The notes under the pieces are model-generated. The model saw only the letters and a list, made by a program, of their open reading frames with translations. It searched no databases and was not told the origin of the DNA. Of a DNA stretch of 6,588 nucleotides, positions 1-5,842 are shown one piece after another. Origin of the DNA: Candidatus Pacearchaeota archaeon (GTDB taxonomy: Archaea; Nanobdellota; Nanobdellia; UBA10117; JABICX01); contig JAFCCX010000029.1 of NCBI GenBank assembly GCA_017609995.1, positions 1 through 6,588 of the forward strand. The letters are read 5' to 3'. Each line of letters begins with the position of its first letter. Positions within the stretch are counted from its first letter, which is position 1. The position numbers and the translations under genes are program-made.

Positions 1-1897
1 TTTCATGAGGACCTGATGAGAAAATAAAAGGAATTCCATAATCTAATGTTAATGAAATAATTGCTGCACGTATAGCATTTGGTTCAACTGCACGCGAAAT
101 AAATAGTGCTTCAAGATCACCTTCAACAAGAATTAAAGGTTTGTCAAAATTTCGTTTTAATTCCATTGCTTGATTGAAAAGTCTGCGATCTAATAATGAA
201 TTTACAAAGTCACTTACTTCTTTTTTCTCAACACAAACATCTTCTGAAACAAGAAAGTAACCAATTTCTAAATTCATAATTTCAATTTGCAAGTTTAGTT
301 TATGTAATTCTTTTAGTATTTGTCCGCGTTCGCGAGAATCTATTATAATTTTAAGAGTTTCAGTATCTTCTTTTACAAATTCCTTCAATGGTTTGTGTGT
401 TCGTTTTATTTCAGAAACAGTGTAAATTGCTTGACGCATCTTTTCTTCTTTTGATTTACTCGCCCAAAAATAAGCTTGGTCGCGAGTGTTTTTTGCAATT
501 AAAACAATTAGTTTACCAATTTTTTGTCTTCCAGTTCTACCACGTCTCTGAATGTTTCTAATAGCAGATGGAATTGGTGAATAGAAAATAACATAATCAA
601 CAGATGGAATATCAAGACCTTCTTCTGCAACAGAGGTACAAACCAATACATTTAATTCGCTACGCCGTAGTCTTTCAATAACTTCCATTTGTTCTTTTTG
701 TCTCATTCCTTTTGACCTACCACTTGCCTGACCAACAAACCTTTCAACAGCATGTTGTGATAATTTTTCATAAATAAGGTCAACATTCGTTCTATATTCT
801 GAGAAGATTAACAACTTAGCTTTTGGATTATCCTTAATTATGTTACTAACTAATTCTTCTAGCTTAGCTAATTTAGGATGTTCAATTCCGTTTTCAATAG
901 CTTCTTGTGTTAACTTATATGCGACACGTACATGGAACTCAGACACAAGATCTTTTACAGCTTTAACTGTAGTTGATTTTGATTTACTCCAGATATCTTC
1001 AAAATATGCGTTAAGAGAAGCAAGTGATTCAGATTCTAATAAATTTAAAGCATGATCAAGTTTAATTAAAGATGCAACAGTTGATATCGCACGCATAATT
1101 GTATAATCTCCTTCACTGATTCTTCCACGCAACATTGCTTGAAGTTTCAAAAGCTTTGTTTTGGAAACAAATCTTAATCCAGAACTTCCAATTACACCAA
1201 TATTTTTTAGTTTGAGCAGGCGGTCTCGTATAGCAGCTTCTAAATGTTTTTTAATTTGCAAGAACTCTTTTGGCAAGTCAATAAACACATTTTGTGTTAA
1301 AGTATCTTGGACAAACTCTCTTACTTCATGATGCAGTTTATCTCTTGATTCTAATTTCTCAATGTGAAGAGTGTCACAAACTTCATTTATCTTTTCAGAA
1401 TCAGTTCCAGGTGAAGCAGTTAGCGCAAGTATTCGGCCATTTGGTTTTTTACTGTATTGTTCTGCAATAAAAACATAAGAATAATCACCTGTAGCTCGAT
1501 GAGCTTCATCAAAAACAATAAGAGCAACATCTTTGAAATCTAATTTACGATTTAACAAATCAAATTCAATTGTTTGTGGAGTTGAGAAGATTATTTTAGC
1601 ATTTTTCCACAAATCTTTTCGTTTAGTTGGTGGAATTTCACCTGAAAAAGCAACTAACTCACCTTCATCAAACTCAAAAAACTCTGAAAATGTTTTCAAA
1701 TGCTGATTAACTAATGGTTTTGTCGGAGCAAGAATCAATATTTTACCTTCTTTGAATCGCAAGCCAGCTAATGCAATTGCAATAAAGGTTTTTCCTAAAC
1801 CTGTTGGAATTACGCAAAGTGTATTTTTCTTTGTTGCAGTAGCTAAGATTGTCTGTTGGTATAGTCGTAAGTCAAGCTTTTTCTTCAAAAATTCCAT
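1..1897 (-). CDS. hef: Hef-like DNA repair helicase/XPF-family nuclease (3' end off the left edge)
   Basis: Hef is an archaeal superfamily 2 helicase fused to an XPF/Mus81-type nuclease that remodels and cuts stalled replication forks. I translated 632 codons from ATG 1897 with no internal stop. RecA domain 1 (about residues 8-180) has a Walker A PTGLGKT (31-37, K36), the DEAH box (130-133) and motif III LTASPG (159-164). A helical insertion follows. RecA domain 2 (about 335-490) has EEGLDIP (425-431) and motif VI QRRGRTGR (450-457). The nuclease domain starts near 515 with DSRE (520-523). The usual GDY is GYF (Y547 where Asp is expected) and the usual ERKxxxD is EKKEVSD (557-563). The downstream NQA and VEPNAIRAA segments look normal. 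The gene leaves the window inside this domain, so the C-terminal helix-hairpin-helix part is not seen. An in-frame TAA 9 bases before the ATG supports this start. Family assignment is very secure; nuclease activity is doubtful. Confidence 0.95.
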   Translation of the reverse strand, partial: MEFLKKKLDLRLYQQTILATATKKNTLCVIPTGLGKTFIAIALAGLRFKEGKILILAPTKPLVNQHLKTFSEFFEFDEGELVAFSGEIPPTKRKDLWKNAKIIFSTPQTIEFDLLNRKLDFKDVALIVFDEAHRATGDYSYVFIAEQYSKKPNGRILALTASPGTDSEKINEVCDTLHIEKLESRDKLHHEVREFVQDTLTQNVFIDLPKEFLQIKKHLEAAIRDRLLKLKNIGVIGSSGLRFVSKTKLLKLQAMLRGRISEGDYTIMRAISTVASLIKLDHALNLLESESLASLNAYFEDIWSKSKSTTVKAVKDLVSEFHVRVAYKLTQEAIENGIEHPKLAKLEELVSNIIKDNPKAKLLIFSEYRTNVDLIYEKLSQHAVERFVGQASGRSKGMRQKEQMEVIERLRRSELNVLVCTSVAEEGLDIPSVDYVIFYSPIPSAIRNIQRRGRTGRQKIGKLIVLIAKNTRDQAYFWASKSKEEKMRQAIYTVSEIKRTHKPLKEFVKEDTETLKIIIDSRERGQILKELHKLNLQIEIMNLEIGYFLVSEDVCVEKKEVSDFVNSLLDRRLFNQAMELKRNFDKPLILVEGDLEALFISRAVEPNAIRAAIISLTLDYGIPFIFSSGPHE

Positions 1898-1918
1898 TGT
1901 TACTTATGGATAAAAACC

Positions 1919-1926
1919 TTTAAATT
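1919..1926 (-). promoter_or_regulatory. TATA-like box for hef
   Basis: On the minus strand this reads AATTTAAA, centred about 25 bases upstream of the hef ATG at 1897. That is the spacing expected if transcription starts at or next to the start codon (leaderless mRNA). No purine-rich ribosome binding site lies between it and the ATG. A minus-strand T5 run (1912-1916) just downstream of it may also help end the transcript of the preceding membrane-protein gene. Confidence 0.5.
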
Positions 1927-1943
1927 AATTAGTATAGTCGAGC

Positions 1944-2828
1944 CTATCCCCACTTTTTGTACGCGGTTGGATCTCTACCGCCATGTGTTTCTTGTGGTGT
2001 AGCATGAAGACTCCACGGTTCAATCATAAATTCCCAAACCAGATAGATAATAAATGCGATTACACCGCCAGTAATTAGTGAAGCAAGGATTGAATTACCA
2101 GCATTATACATTAATCCAGTTATTGTTACAATGAAGAACATGAAAGCCCACATTGGTTTTGATCCAAAGAAGATGTATTCACCCTCCATAAATGGAAGTT
2201 CTTTCTTTGAATAGTAAGCCATCTTTCCAATTCTATAAGATAAATTGTGTAGCTGTCTTTTTGCGCCTAAAAGAAGGAATGAAAATACTCTGAAAAATGG
2301 GAATAAGTTAAACCAAGCTAACCAGAAATTGATAAATACAAGTTTACTTAAAATGTAATTTCCCGGATAAACATCAAGTAATAGCCCAGCAATAATCATT
2401 ATTGTGAAATTAATTAATGGCCCAGCTAGTGCAATTCGCGCAGATTCTCTTGGTCCTAAGTTTGCTTTACCAAAACCCGGTCGTTTTAGAATGATGGGGG
2501 TGATTGTTATTGTCCAAATAGCTGCAAAAACAATATAACCATTAGTTAAGATAGTTGCAATTACTGCAAAAAGTAAAAGTGCTTTCCAACTAATTGTTTT
2601 TACCTTTGCTTTATATTCTGCACCTGCAGATCTATGAAATACTTCATGAGCAAAAATAGATATTCCAACAAGAAGAGTTGTAATAATTAAATTTCTAATA
2701 CCAAATCCAAAATCAAATGTTGTAAATCCCCAATCTCTGAAACTAAAACAGAAACCAAGAACTAAAGTAGATGCAATTAAGTAAGTTAATTCCTTACTAT
2801 CCAACTCTAGATATTCTCTAAACTGCAT
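1944..2828 (-). CDS. S2P-like (M50 family) membrane metalloprotease homologue
   Basis: A 294-residue polytopic membrane protein resembling archaeal site-2 proteases, which cut substrates within the membrane using zinc. Hydrophobic segments lie at about 14-30, 44-62, 83-105, 132-152, 160-178, 227-243 and 247-270. HEVFH (61-65) at the end of the second segment is the zinc-binding HExxH. GPLINF (136-141) matches the conserved GPxxN(F) motif. The third family motif, usually NxxPxxxLDG with Asp as the third zinc ligand, is altered. NLFPF (174-178) is followed by FRVFSF and a charged loop, and only later by PFMEGEYIFFGS (212-223). E215-G216 in that segment may stand in for the DG. The ATG at 2828 lies 19 bases after the stop of the TraB-family gene, so the two are probably co-transcribed. 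A TTTTAGATA stretch (about 26 bases upstream, inside the traB end) could be a weak internal promoter. The M50-like fold is likely; catalytic activity and substrate are unknown. Confidence 0.8.
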   Translation of the reverse strand: MQFREYLELDSKELTYLIASTLVLGFCFSFRDWGFTTFDFGFGIRNLIITTLLVGISIFAHEVFHRSAGAEYKAKVKTISWKALLLFAVIATILTNGYIVFAAIWTITITPIILKRPGFGKANLGPRESARIALAGPLINFTIMIIAGLLLDVYPGNYILSKLVFINFWLAWFNLFPFFRVFSFLLLGAKRQLHNLSYRIGKMAYYSKKELPFMEGEYIFFGSKPMWAFMFFIVTITGLMYNAGNSILASLITGGVIAFIIYLVWEFMIEPWSLHATPQETHGGRDPTAYKKWG

Positions 2829-2847
2829 TATATTGTAAACTCAATAC

Positions 2848-3498
2848 TTATCTAAAAGTCTTTCTAAATGCGGCGACATGGCCTGCGCCTATCACAACAA
2901 GTATCTTAGAATCCGGAAATCTTTGATTTAAAATTTTAAGTTTTTTAATCATAACCTTATTTCTATCATCAATTAGAACTTTAGCAAACTCCGGAAAGAC
3001 TCGTCTTAGTTCAGATGTTAATTCATTGACTAATTTATCATCAGGAACTTTTCGCAAGTTTATTTTTTTCAGCATCTTTCTTTCAAAGGGAAGCGCCCAG
3101 CCAAATAAAAGGTATAAACCAAGTTTTAGCTTCTCCTTTAAGCTAATTTTGTTAATTTTTCTAATAGTAATATTAATTGGTTGATCAATTAGGACTATCC
3201 GAGCCTTGTTTTTTTGAGCTGCTAAAACAGCAGTTTTCATATCAATACCTGGAGCGAAACCAACTTTTTTACCTAAGTATTTTTGTAACCATGAACCAAC
3301 CATTACAAAGAACCATCCAAACACCCCAAGTTGTTTCATGTCCGCTAGCTTCAGTTTTTGTTTGCCGTGAAAAAGAGCGTACAGTCTAGACTGGTCTAAT
3401 TCAACACAGACAAAATCAGGTTGCCACTCTGAAACCATTTTCTTAATTTCATCAACACTCTGTTTTGCAATGTGCGATGTTCCAACAATTTTTATCAT
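2848..3498 (-). CDS. TraB/PrgY-family protein (short, no C-terminal membrane domain)
   Basis: A 216-residue member of the TraB/PrgY/TIKI superfamily (EreA/ChaN-like fold), whose characterised members include pheromone-shutdown proteins and the TIKI metalloproteases. Visible motifs are GTSH near the N-terminus (6-9), VELDQSRL (32-39), GIDMKTA (84-90), LIDQPINIT (103-111), DDRNKVM (177-183) and VIGAGHVAAF (202-211). This is the usual motif order of archaeal members. Several signature positions differ from the pattern I know: GxEM is GIDM, IDRDI is IDQPI and ERD is DRN. Archaeal TraB proteins are commonly nearer 400 residues with a C-terminal membrane region; this one stops right after the GAGH motif. 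Residues 125-136 are hydrophobic but short for a membrane span. I chose the ATG at 3498 because MIKIVGTSH begins as family members do and a TATA-like box sits 25 bases upstream. A TTG at 3507 would add three residues. It precedes the S2P-like gene by 19 bases. Confidence 0.82.
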   Translation of the reverse strand: MIKIVGTSHIAKQSVDEIKKMVSEWQPDFVCVELDQSRLYALFHGKQKLKLADMKQLGVFGWFFVMVGSWLQKYLGKKVGFAPGIDMKTAVLAAQKNKARIVLIDQPINITIRKINKISLKEKLKLGLYLLFGWALPFERKMLKKINLRKVPDDKLVNELTSELRRVFPEFAKVLIDDRNKVMIKKLKILNQRFPDSKILVVIGAGHVAAFRKTFR

Positions 3499-3518
3499 GG
3501 CTATCAACGCTTTTTCAA

Positions 3519-3527
3519 GTTTTTAAG
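3519..3527 (-). promoter_or_regulatory. TATA-like box for the traB/S2P-like pair
   Basis: The minus strand reads CTTAAAAAC, centred 25 bases before the ATG at 3498, with no Shine-Dalgarno-like sequence in between. This is consistent with a leaderless transcript covering the TraB-family gene and the S2P-like gene. The spacing also argues for ATG 3498 over the upstream TTG 3507 as the start. Confidence 0.5.
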
Positions 3528-3538
3528 CTCTTCGTATA

Positions 3539-3551
3539 CTCTAGCGTAGAG
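3539..3551. repeat. Short perfect inverted repeat between divergent promoters
   Basis: CTCTA-GCG-TAGAG: two 5-base arms around a 3-base spacer. It lies midway between the divergent TATA-like boxes for traB (3519-3527) and the PRC-barrel gene (3557-3566), and overlaps the end of a GTATAC palindrome (3534-3539). Its position fits an operator, but a repeat this short can arise by chance. Confidence 0.35.
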
Positions 3552-3556
3552 AAATC

Positions 3557-3566
3557 TTTTTATTAA
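3557..3566 (+). promoter_or_regulatory. TATA-like box for the PRC-barrel gene
   Basis: TTTTTATTAA centred about 28 bases before the ATG at 3590. An ATG at 3578 is followed at once by TAA and cannot be the start. The intervening sequence has no ribosome binding site, again suggesting a leaderless or nearly leaderless mRNA. Confidence 0.5.
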
Positions 3567-3589
3567 GAAACAGCATCATGTAAACTAAG

Positions 3590-3859
3590 ATGGTATTACA
3601 AATGAAGAACTTGAGTGAAGTTGAAGGTCTAGCAGTGTATACTGATTCTGGAGACTTTTTTGGTGAAGTAGAAGAAGCAATCTTAAAGAAAAATCGAGTA
3701 GATGGATGGAAAGTCCGATCAGCAAGAGATTCTTTCTTATCAAAAACAATGCCTGGAGCTAAAGGCGTAATTGTTCCACACCAATTAGTCAAATCAATTG
3801 GTAACATTATGATTGTTTCTAGAGGCGCTGCACCAAGTTTCCAAGAAGCAGAAGTGTAG
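3590..3859 (+). CDS. PRC-barrel domain protein
   Basis: An 89-residue protein made almost entirely of one PRC-barrel domain, a small beta-barrel named after the photosynthetic reaction-centre H subunit and also found in the RNA-processing factor RimM. Stand-alone copies are common in archaea, mostly without known function; binding to RNA or protein is plausible. The N-terminal half has the typical LSEVEGLAVYT (8-18), followed by a GDFFGEV turn (21-27) and a WKV strand (about 40-42). The C-terminal half has GVIVPHQLVKSIGNIMIV (59-76), matching the usual pattern of domain end. The last 13 or so residues are a short polar tail. There is no signal peptide or membrane segment. The start at 3590 is supported by TATA spacing; a second Met at 3602 would remove only four residues. 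It is divergent from traB and followed by a T-rich terminator. Confidence 0.78.
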   Translation: MVLQMKNLSEVEGLAVYTDSGDFFGEVEEAILKKNRVDGWKVRSARDSFLSKTMPGAKGVIVPHQLVKSIGNIMIVSRGAAPSFQEAEV

Positions 3860-3877
3860 TTTTTGTTTTATTTTTTT
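3860..3877 (+). terminator. T-rich transcription terminator after the PRC-barrel gene
   Basis: Immediately after the TAG stop (3857-3859) the plus strand has 16 T in 18 bases (T5-G-T4-A-T7). There is no obvious hairpin. T-rich tracts on the coding strand are the typical archaeal intrinsic terminator. It separates this gene from the next one, which has its own TATA-like box. Confidence 0.6.
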
Positions 3878-3906
3878 AAAACTCGACATTCTAATAGCGA
3901 AGACAT

Positions 3907-3915
3907 TTTAAATAA
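3907..3915 (+). promoter_or_regulatory. TATA-like box for the ribbon-helix-helix gene
   Basis: TTTTAAATA centred 23 bases upstream of the ATG at 3934, with no Shine-Dalgarno-like sequence in between. The segment just before it (3890-3903) reads TCTA-ATA-GCG-A-AGA. It resembles the inverted repeat at 3539-3551 upstream of the PRC-barrel TATA box, except for a 3-base insertion. Confidence 0.5.
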
Positions 3916-3933
3916 CTTTGAACCTTTAATGTT

Positions 3934-4134
3934 ATGACTAAAGAATCTTCTGGCAAGTCTGAGGAACATGTTGAACTAAAGCTTTCACTTTCTAAAGAGC
4001 AATTGGAAAAGATACATAAATTTGTAGATGAGAAACGTTTTGATTCTGTTGATGATTTTATTGAACATGCTCTTACTCTCTTGATTTATGCAGAAGATCG
4101 CAAAGAAGATTTTCAGAAAATACTTAGCATGTAG
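3934..4134 (+). CDS. Ribbon-helix-helix (CopG/Arc-like) small protein, putative transcription regulator
   Basis: A 66-residue protein with the layout of a ribbon-helix-helix DNA-binding fold. A polar N-terminal extension (1-11) is followed by a beta strand VELKLSL (13-19) and helix A (about 20-34, SKEQLEKIHKFV). A turn containing RFDSVDDF (35-42) leads into helix B (about 38-54, ending ALTLLIYAED). Such proteins form dimers whose paired strands read the DNA major groove. The alternating residues of the strand (E, K, S) are the likely base contacts; this is inferred from the fold. No toxin-like partner gene is adjacent, so an antitoxin role is unsupported. The start fits the TATA spacing. The stop overlaps the 3' end of convergent rtcA by 11 bases, and a T-rich run follows inside rtcA. 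Confidence 0.78.
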   Translation: MTKESSGKSEEHVELKLSLSKEQLEKIHKFVDEKRFDSVDDFIEHALTLLIYAEDRKEDFQKILSM

Positions 4135-5122
4135 AAACGATTTTGTTTTTACTATCTATTTTAAATTTCTTACCAAGGAATTTTTCTACAACCCAAATAT
4201 TTGTTTTAAGATGCTTAGAAATTCTAGATGTTTTGAATTTACCACCTGCAAAAGCGATGTACGGAATTAGCTGGTCAGCCATTCTATGATCTACAGTTGC
4301 ACCGGATTTAATTTCTTTTTTCAGTAATTTAGCAGCTTCGGCACCAACTATTTCAGCCCGTTTACCTTTTTCACCAATTGCGCAAGCACCTAATTTAGCA
4401 TGTTGAAAGTGTGCATGTGCAGTAAAACTTGTTCCAATACCAAAAGAATCAACATATTCCATGTGATTTTCGCGAACTTCAAAGAATTTTTCAAATCCTT
4501 GTGTCTGACGATAACAAACATCTGCTTTTTCCAAGTCTTTTGAAGAAATACTGCTTACGTCTATGTGTTTTAACTTACCTGGATTTGTATGATTATATGG
4601 TTTCTTCTTCCAAGGAAGAACAGTAATATGTACGTGTCCACCACCCTTTGGATAGAAGCCACGCCTTTTGATTTTAACTATAAGCTCCAAACCCATTTCC
4701 TTTGCGTAGTCCGAAAAAACATGCTCAAAATAATCGATAGTGGGCGACCATATAACATCAGTTCCACCAATGATTTCAAAGGTACAAGAACTGTTTGAAA
4801 AAGCAGCTATCGGAACTAAAGTTTGCAACACCAAAGTTATTGACCCAGCTGTCCCGATGTCGAATTTAAATTTACCATTTTTGATTTTACCCGGTTCAAA
4901 AACAAGTGTGCTGGAACCCATTTTATTTTCTTGGACAGTTGCACCACATAATTCAGCTGCAGAATTAATTGCAGTTAAATGTTGAGCTTTCAAACCACTT
5001 TGTTTTCGACTTTCACGAATATTAGAAATTGTTATAGGCTTACCCGTTATTGCAGACATAGCAACAGCTGTACGAATAATTTGTCCACCACCCTCACCAT
5101 AAGAACCATTTATTTTTATCAT
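4124..5122 (-). CDS. rtcA: RNA 3'-terminal phosphate cyclase
   Basis: RtcA uses ATP to turn an RNA 3'-phosphate into a 2',3'-cyclic phosphate through a covalent enzyme-AMP intermediate, and also adenylates 5'-phosphates. At 332 residues it is close to the family's usual 335-345. Visible motifs are GEGGGQIIRTA (9-19), GLKAQHLTA (43-51), GTAGS (90-94), GGTDVIWSPT (119-128), PKGGGHV (158-164), ADQLIPY (282-288) and KHLKTNIWVVEKFL (303-316). H304 in the last motif aligns with the E. coli nucleophile His309 in its HLLTN segment, so the active site looks intact. The commonly seen Pro of the PGL motif is Ser42 here. The ATG at 5122 directly precedes the conserved MIKINGSYGEGGG opening. The gene lies 25 bases after the TIM-barrel gene on the same strand; it may be read through from there and may also have its own promoter. 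No rtcB, archease or rtcR gene is in the window. Confidence 0.96.
   Translation of the reverse strand: MIKINGSYGEGGGQIIRTAVAMSAITGKPITISNIRESRKQSGLKAQHLTAINSAAELCGATVQENKMGSSTLVFEPGKIKNGKFKFDIGTAGSITLVLQTLVPIAAFSNSSCTFEIIGGTDVIWSPTIDYFEHVFSDYAKEMGLELIVKIKRRGFYPKGGGHVHITVLPWKKKPYNHTNPGKLKHIDVSSISSKDLEKADVCYRQTQGFEKFFEVRENHMEYVDSFGIGTSFTAHAHFQHAKLGACAIGEKGKRAEIVGAEAAKLLKKEIKSGATVDHRMADQLIPYIAFAGGKFKTSRISKHLKTNIWVVEKFLGKKFKIDSKNKIVSTC
4141..4150 (+). terminator. Possible T-rich terminator for the ribbon-helix-helix gene
   Basis: TTTTGTTTTT on the plus strand, seven bases after the TAG stop, with more T-rich sequence after it. It lies within the 3' coding end of convergent rtcA. It would let the plus-strand transcript stop soon after entering rtcA, but the base bias could also come from the rtcA codons. 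Confidence 0.35.
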
Positions 5123-5142
5123 GTTTTAATTAAGTATAAGAT

Positions 5143-5151
5143 TACATTTAA
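5143..5151 (-). promoter_or_regulatory. TATA-like box for rtcA
   Basis: The minus strand reads TTAAATGTA, centred 25 bases before the rtcA ATG, the same spacing as at the other genes here. It overlaps the TAA stop of the upstream TIM-barrel gene (5148-5150). A second AT-rich element, CTTATACTTA (5131-5140), is only about 15 bases from the ATG, which is too close for a leaderless promoter. rtcA could also be transcribed with the upstream genes. Confidence 0.4.
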
Positions 5152-5842
5152 CTTTTATGTAATGCTTTGAGATAATCAAGTGTTGGTTTTAATTCACTAA
5201 GTTTAGTTGGTCCGCCTTCACTAATCCATGGAAGATTTCTGCAATATTTTTTAAGAAAATTAGAAAGTTCTTTCTGATTAGGAGCGAGATCTAAAGGTAA
5301 GTGTGGTCTTATTTCTGACCGTCCACTGATATGCACTTCTTTTATTTTATTTCCAAGAGCAATAACCAAATCTTTAGCAATACCCATTCTATGATCGTGC
5401 TCCCATGCATGTTGCATATCTGCTTTATTTTTATTTCAAGCATCTGTTCTGCAGTTATAGATTCTGTTTGTTTAAGATCCATATTTTCAATAAGTATTGG
5501 CATATTGCTTTTTTTCAATAACATCTTTAATTTATCATTAAGCAAATGTCCATGAAAAACAATTCCGTCCGCCTTAAGATAAAAACAAATCTTAGCTAAT
5601 TGATTAATTATTTTATCAGGATTCTTCGTATAGTTAGTATTAAAATAAGGTGCATGAATTGAAACATAATCAAACCCAGCTAATTGCTTTTTTACTTTAG
5701 GTAAATTTAAGGTGTAAACATCTCGATATGTTCGAAGATTAATCTCAACAGCATTTGCTCCGGCTTCTTTTATTTTTATTATTCTTTTTCCTTGTGAAAG
5801 ACGAGTTCTTCGAATGATTACAGTAGAACATCCAATTTTCAT
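5148..5842 (-). CDS. TIM-barrel sugar phosphate isomerase/epimerase- or endonuclease IV-like protein, split by a frameshift
   Basis: Two minus-strand frames together encode one xylose-isomerase-like TIM barrel (the AP endonuclease 2 / sugar isomerase superfamily). Frame 1 begins at ATG 5842 and carries MKIGCST, AGANAVEIN (28-36), YVSIHAPY (59-66), GIVFHGH (93-99) and ILIENMD (116-122). It then runs into unrelated sequence and a stop at 5342. The second frame (from about 5430 down to 5148) carries ADMQHAW, KEVHISG and PHLPLD. Adding one A to the A5 tract at 5428-5432 joins them into 231 residues reading EIKNKADMQHAW. The likely metal ligands (Glu of IEN, Asp and His of DMQHA, His of VHI, His of PHLPL) are thus divided between the two frames. 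The ATG overlaps the stop of the M29 gene as ATGA. The superfamily is confident. The substrate is unknown, and a role in DNA repair is only one possibility. The break is either a real mutation or a sequencing/assembly error. Confidence 0.8.
5423..5440 (-). other. Frameshift site in the TIM-barrel gene
   Basis: Minus-strand sequence CTTGAAATAAAAATAAAG. The upstream frame reads GAA ATA AAA ATA AAG; the downstream conserved frame reads AAT AAA GCA GAT ATG. One missing A in the A5 run (5428-5432), or a -1 slip on AAA, accounts for the change. It falls in the linker just before the DMQHA strand. Confidence 0.7.

Noticed and set aside
840..1055. Plus-strand 71-codon open frame within hef
   Set aside because: It is antisense to the helicase domain, has no recognisable motif and no promoter-like element at the usual spacing.
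3499..3507. TTG 3507 as the start of the TraB-family gene
   Set aside because: The ATG at 3498 gives the usual N-terminus (MIKIVGTSH) and sits 25 bases from a TATA-like box. The upstream TTG adds only three residues.
3541..3807. Minus-strand open frame opposite the PRC-barrel gene
   Set aside because: No recognisable family. It lies antisense to a gene with clear domain motifs and covers the divergent promoter region, so it is a shadow frame.
4429..4985. Several plus-strand open frames opposite rtcA
   Set aside because: Their sequences are low-information, match no family I know, and overlie strongly conserved rtcA motifs on the other strand.
5131..5140. CTTATACTTA as the main rtcA TATA box
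   Set aside because: It is only about 15 bases from the ATG, so transcription would start inside the gene. The element at 5143-5151 has the spacing seen at the other genes.
5148..5417. A separate 89-residue gene starting at ATG 5417
   Set aside because: Its first residues MQHAWEHDH are the middle of a conserved barrel strand, and the expected preceding Asp (GAT) lies directly upstream in the same frame. It is the C-terminal part of the frameshifted TIM-barrel gene.
5423..5440. Programmed -1 ribosomal frameshift in the TIM-barrel gene
   Set aside because: AAA could re-pair after a -1 slip, but there is no full XXXYYYZ heptamer. I know of no reason for this family to use frameshifting, and a one-base deletion in an A-run is simpler.
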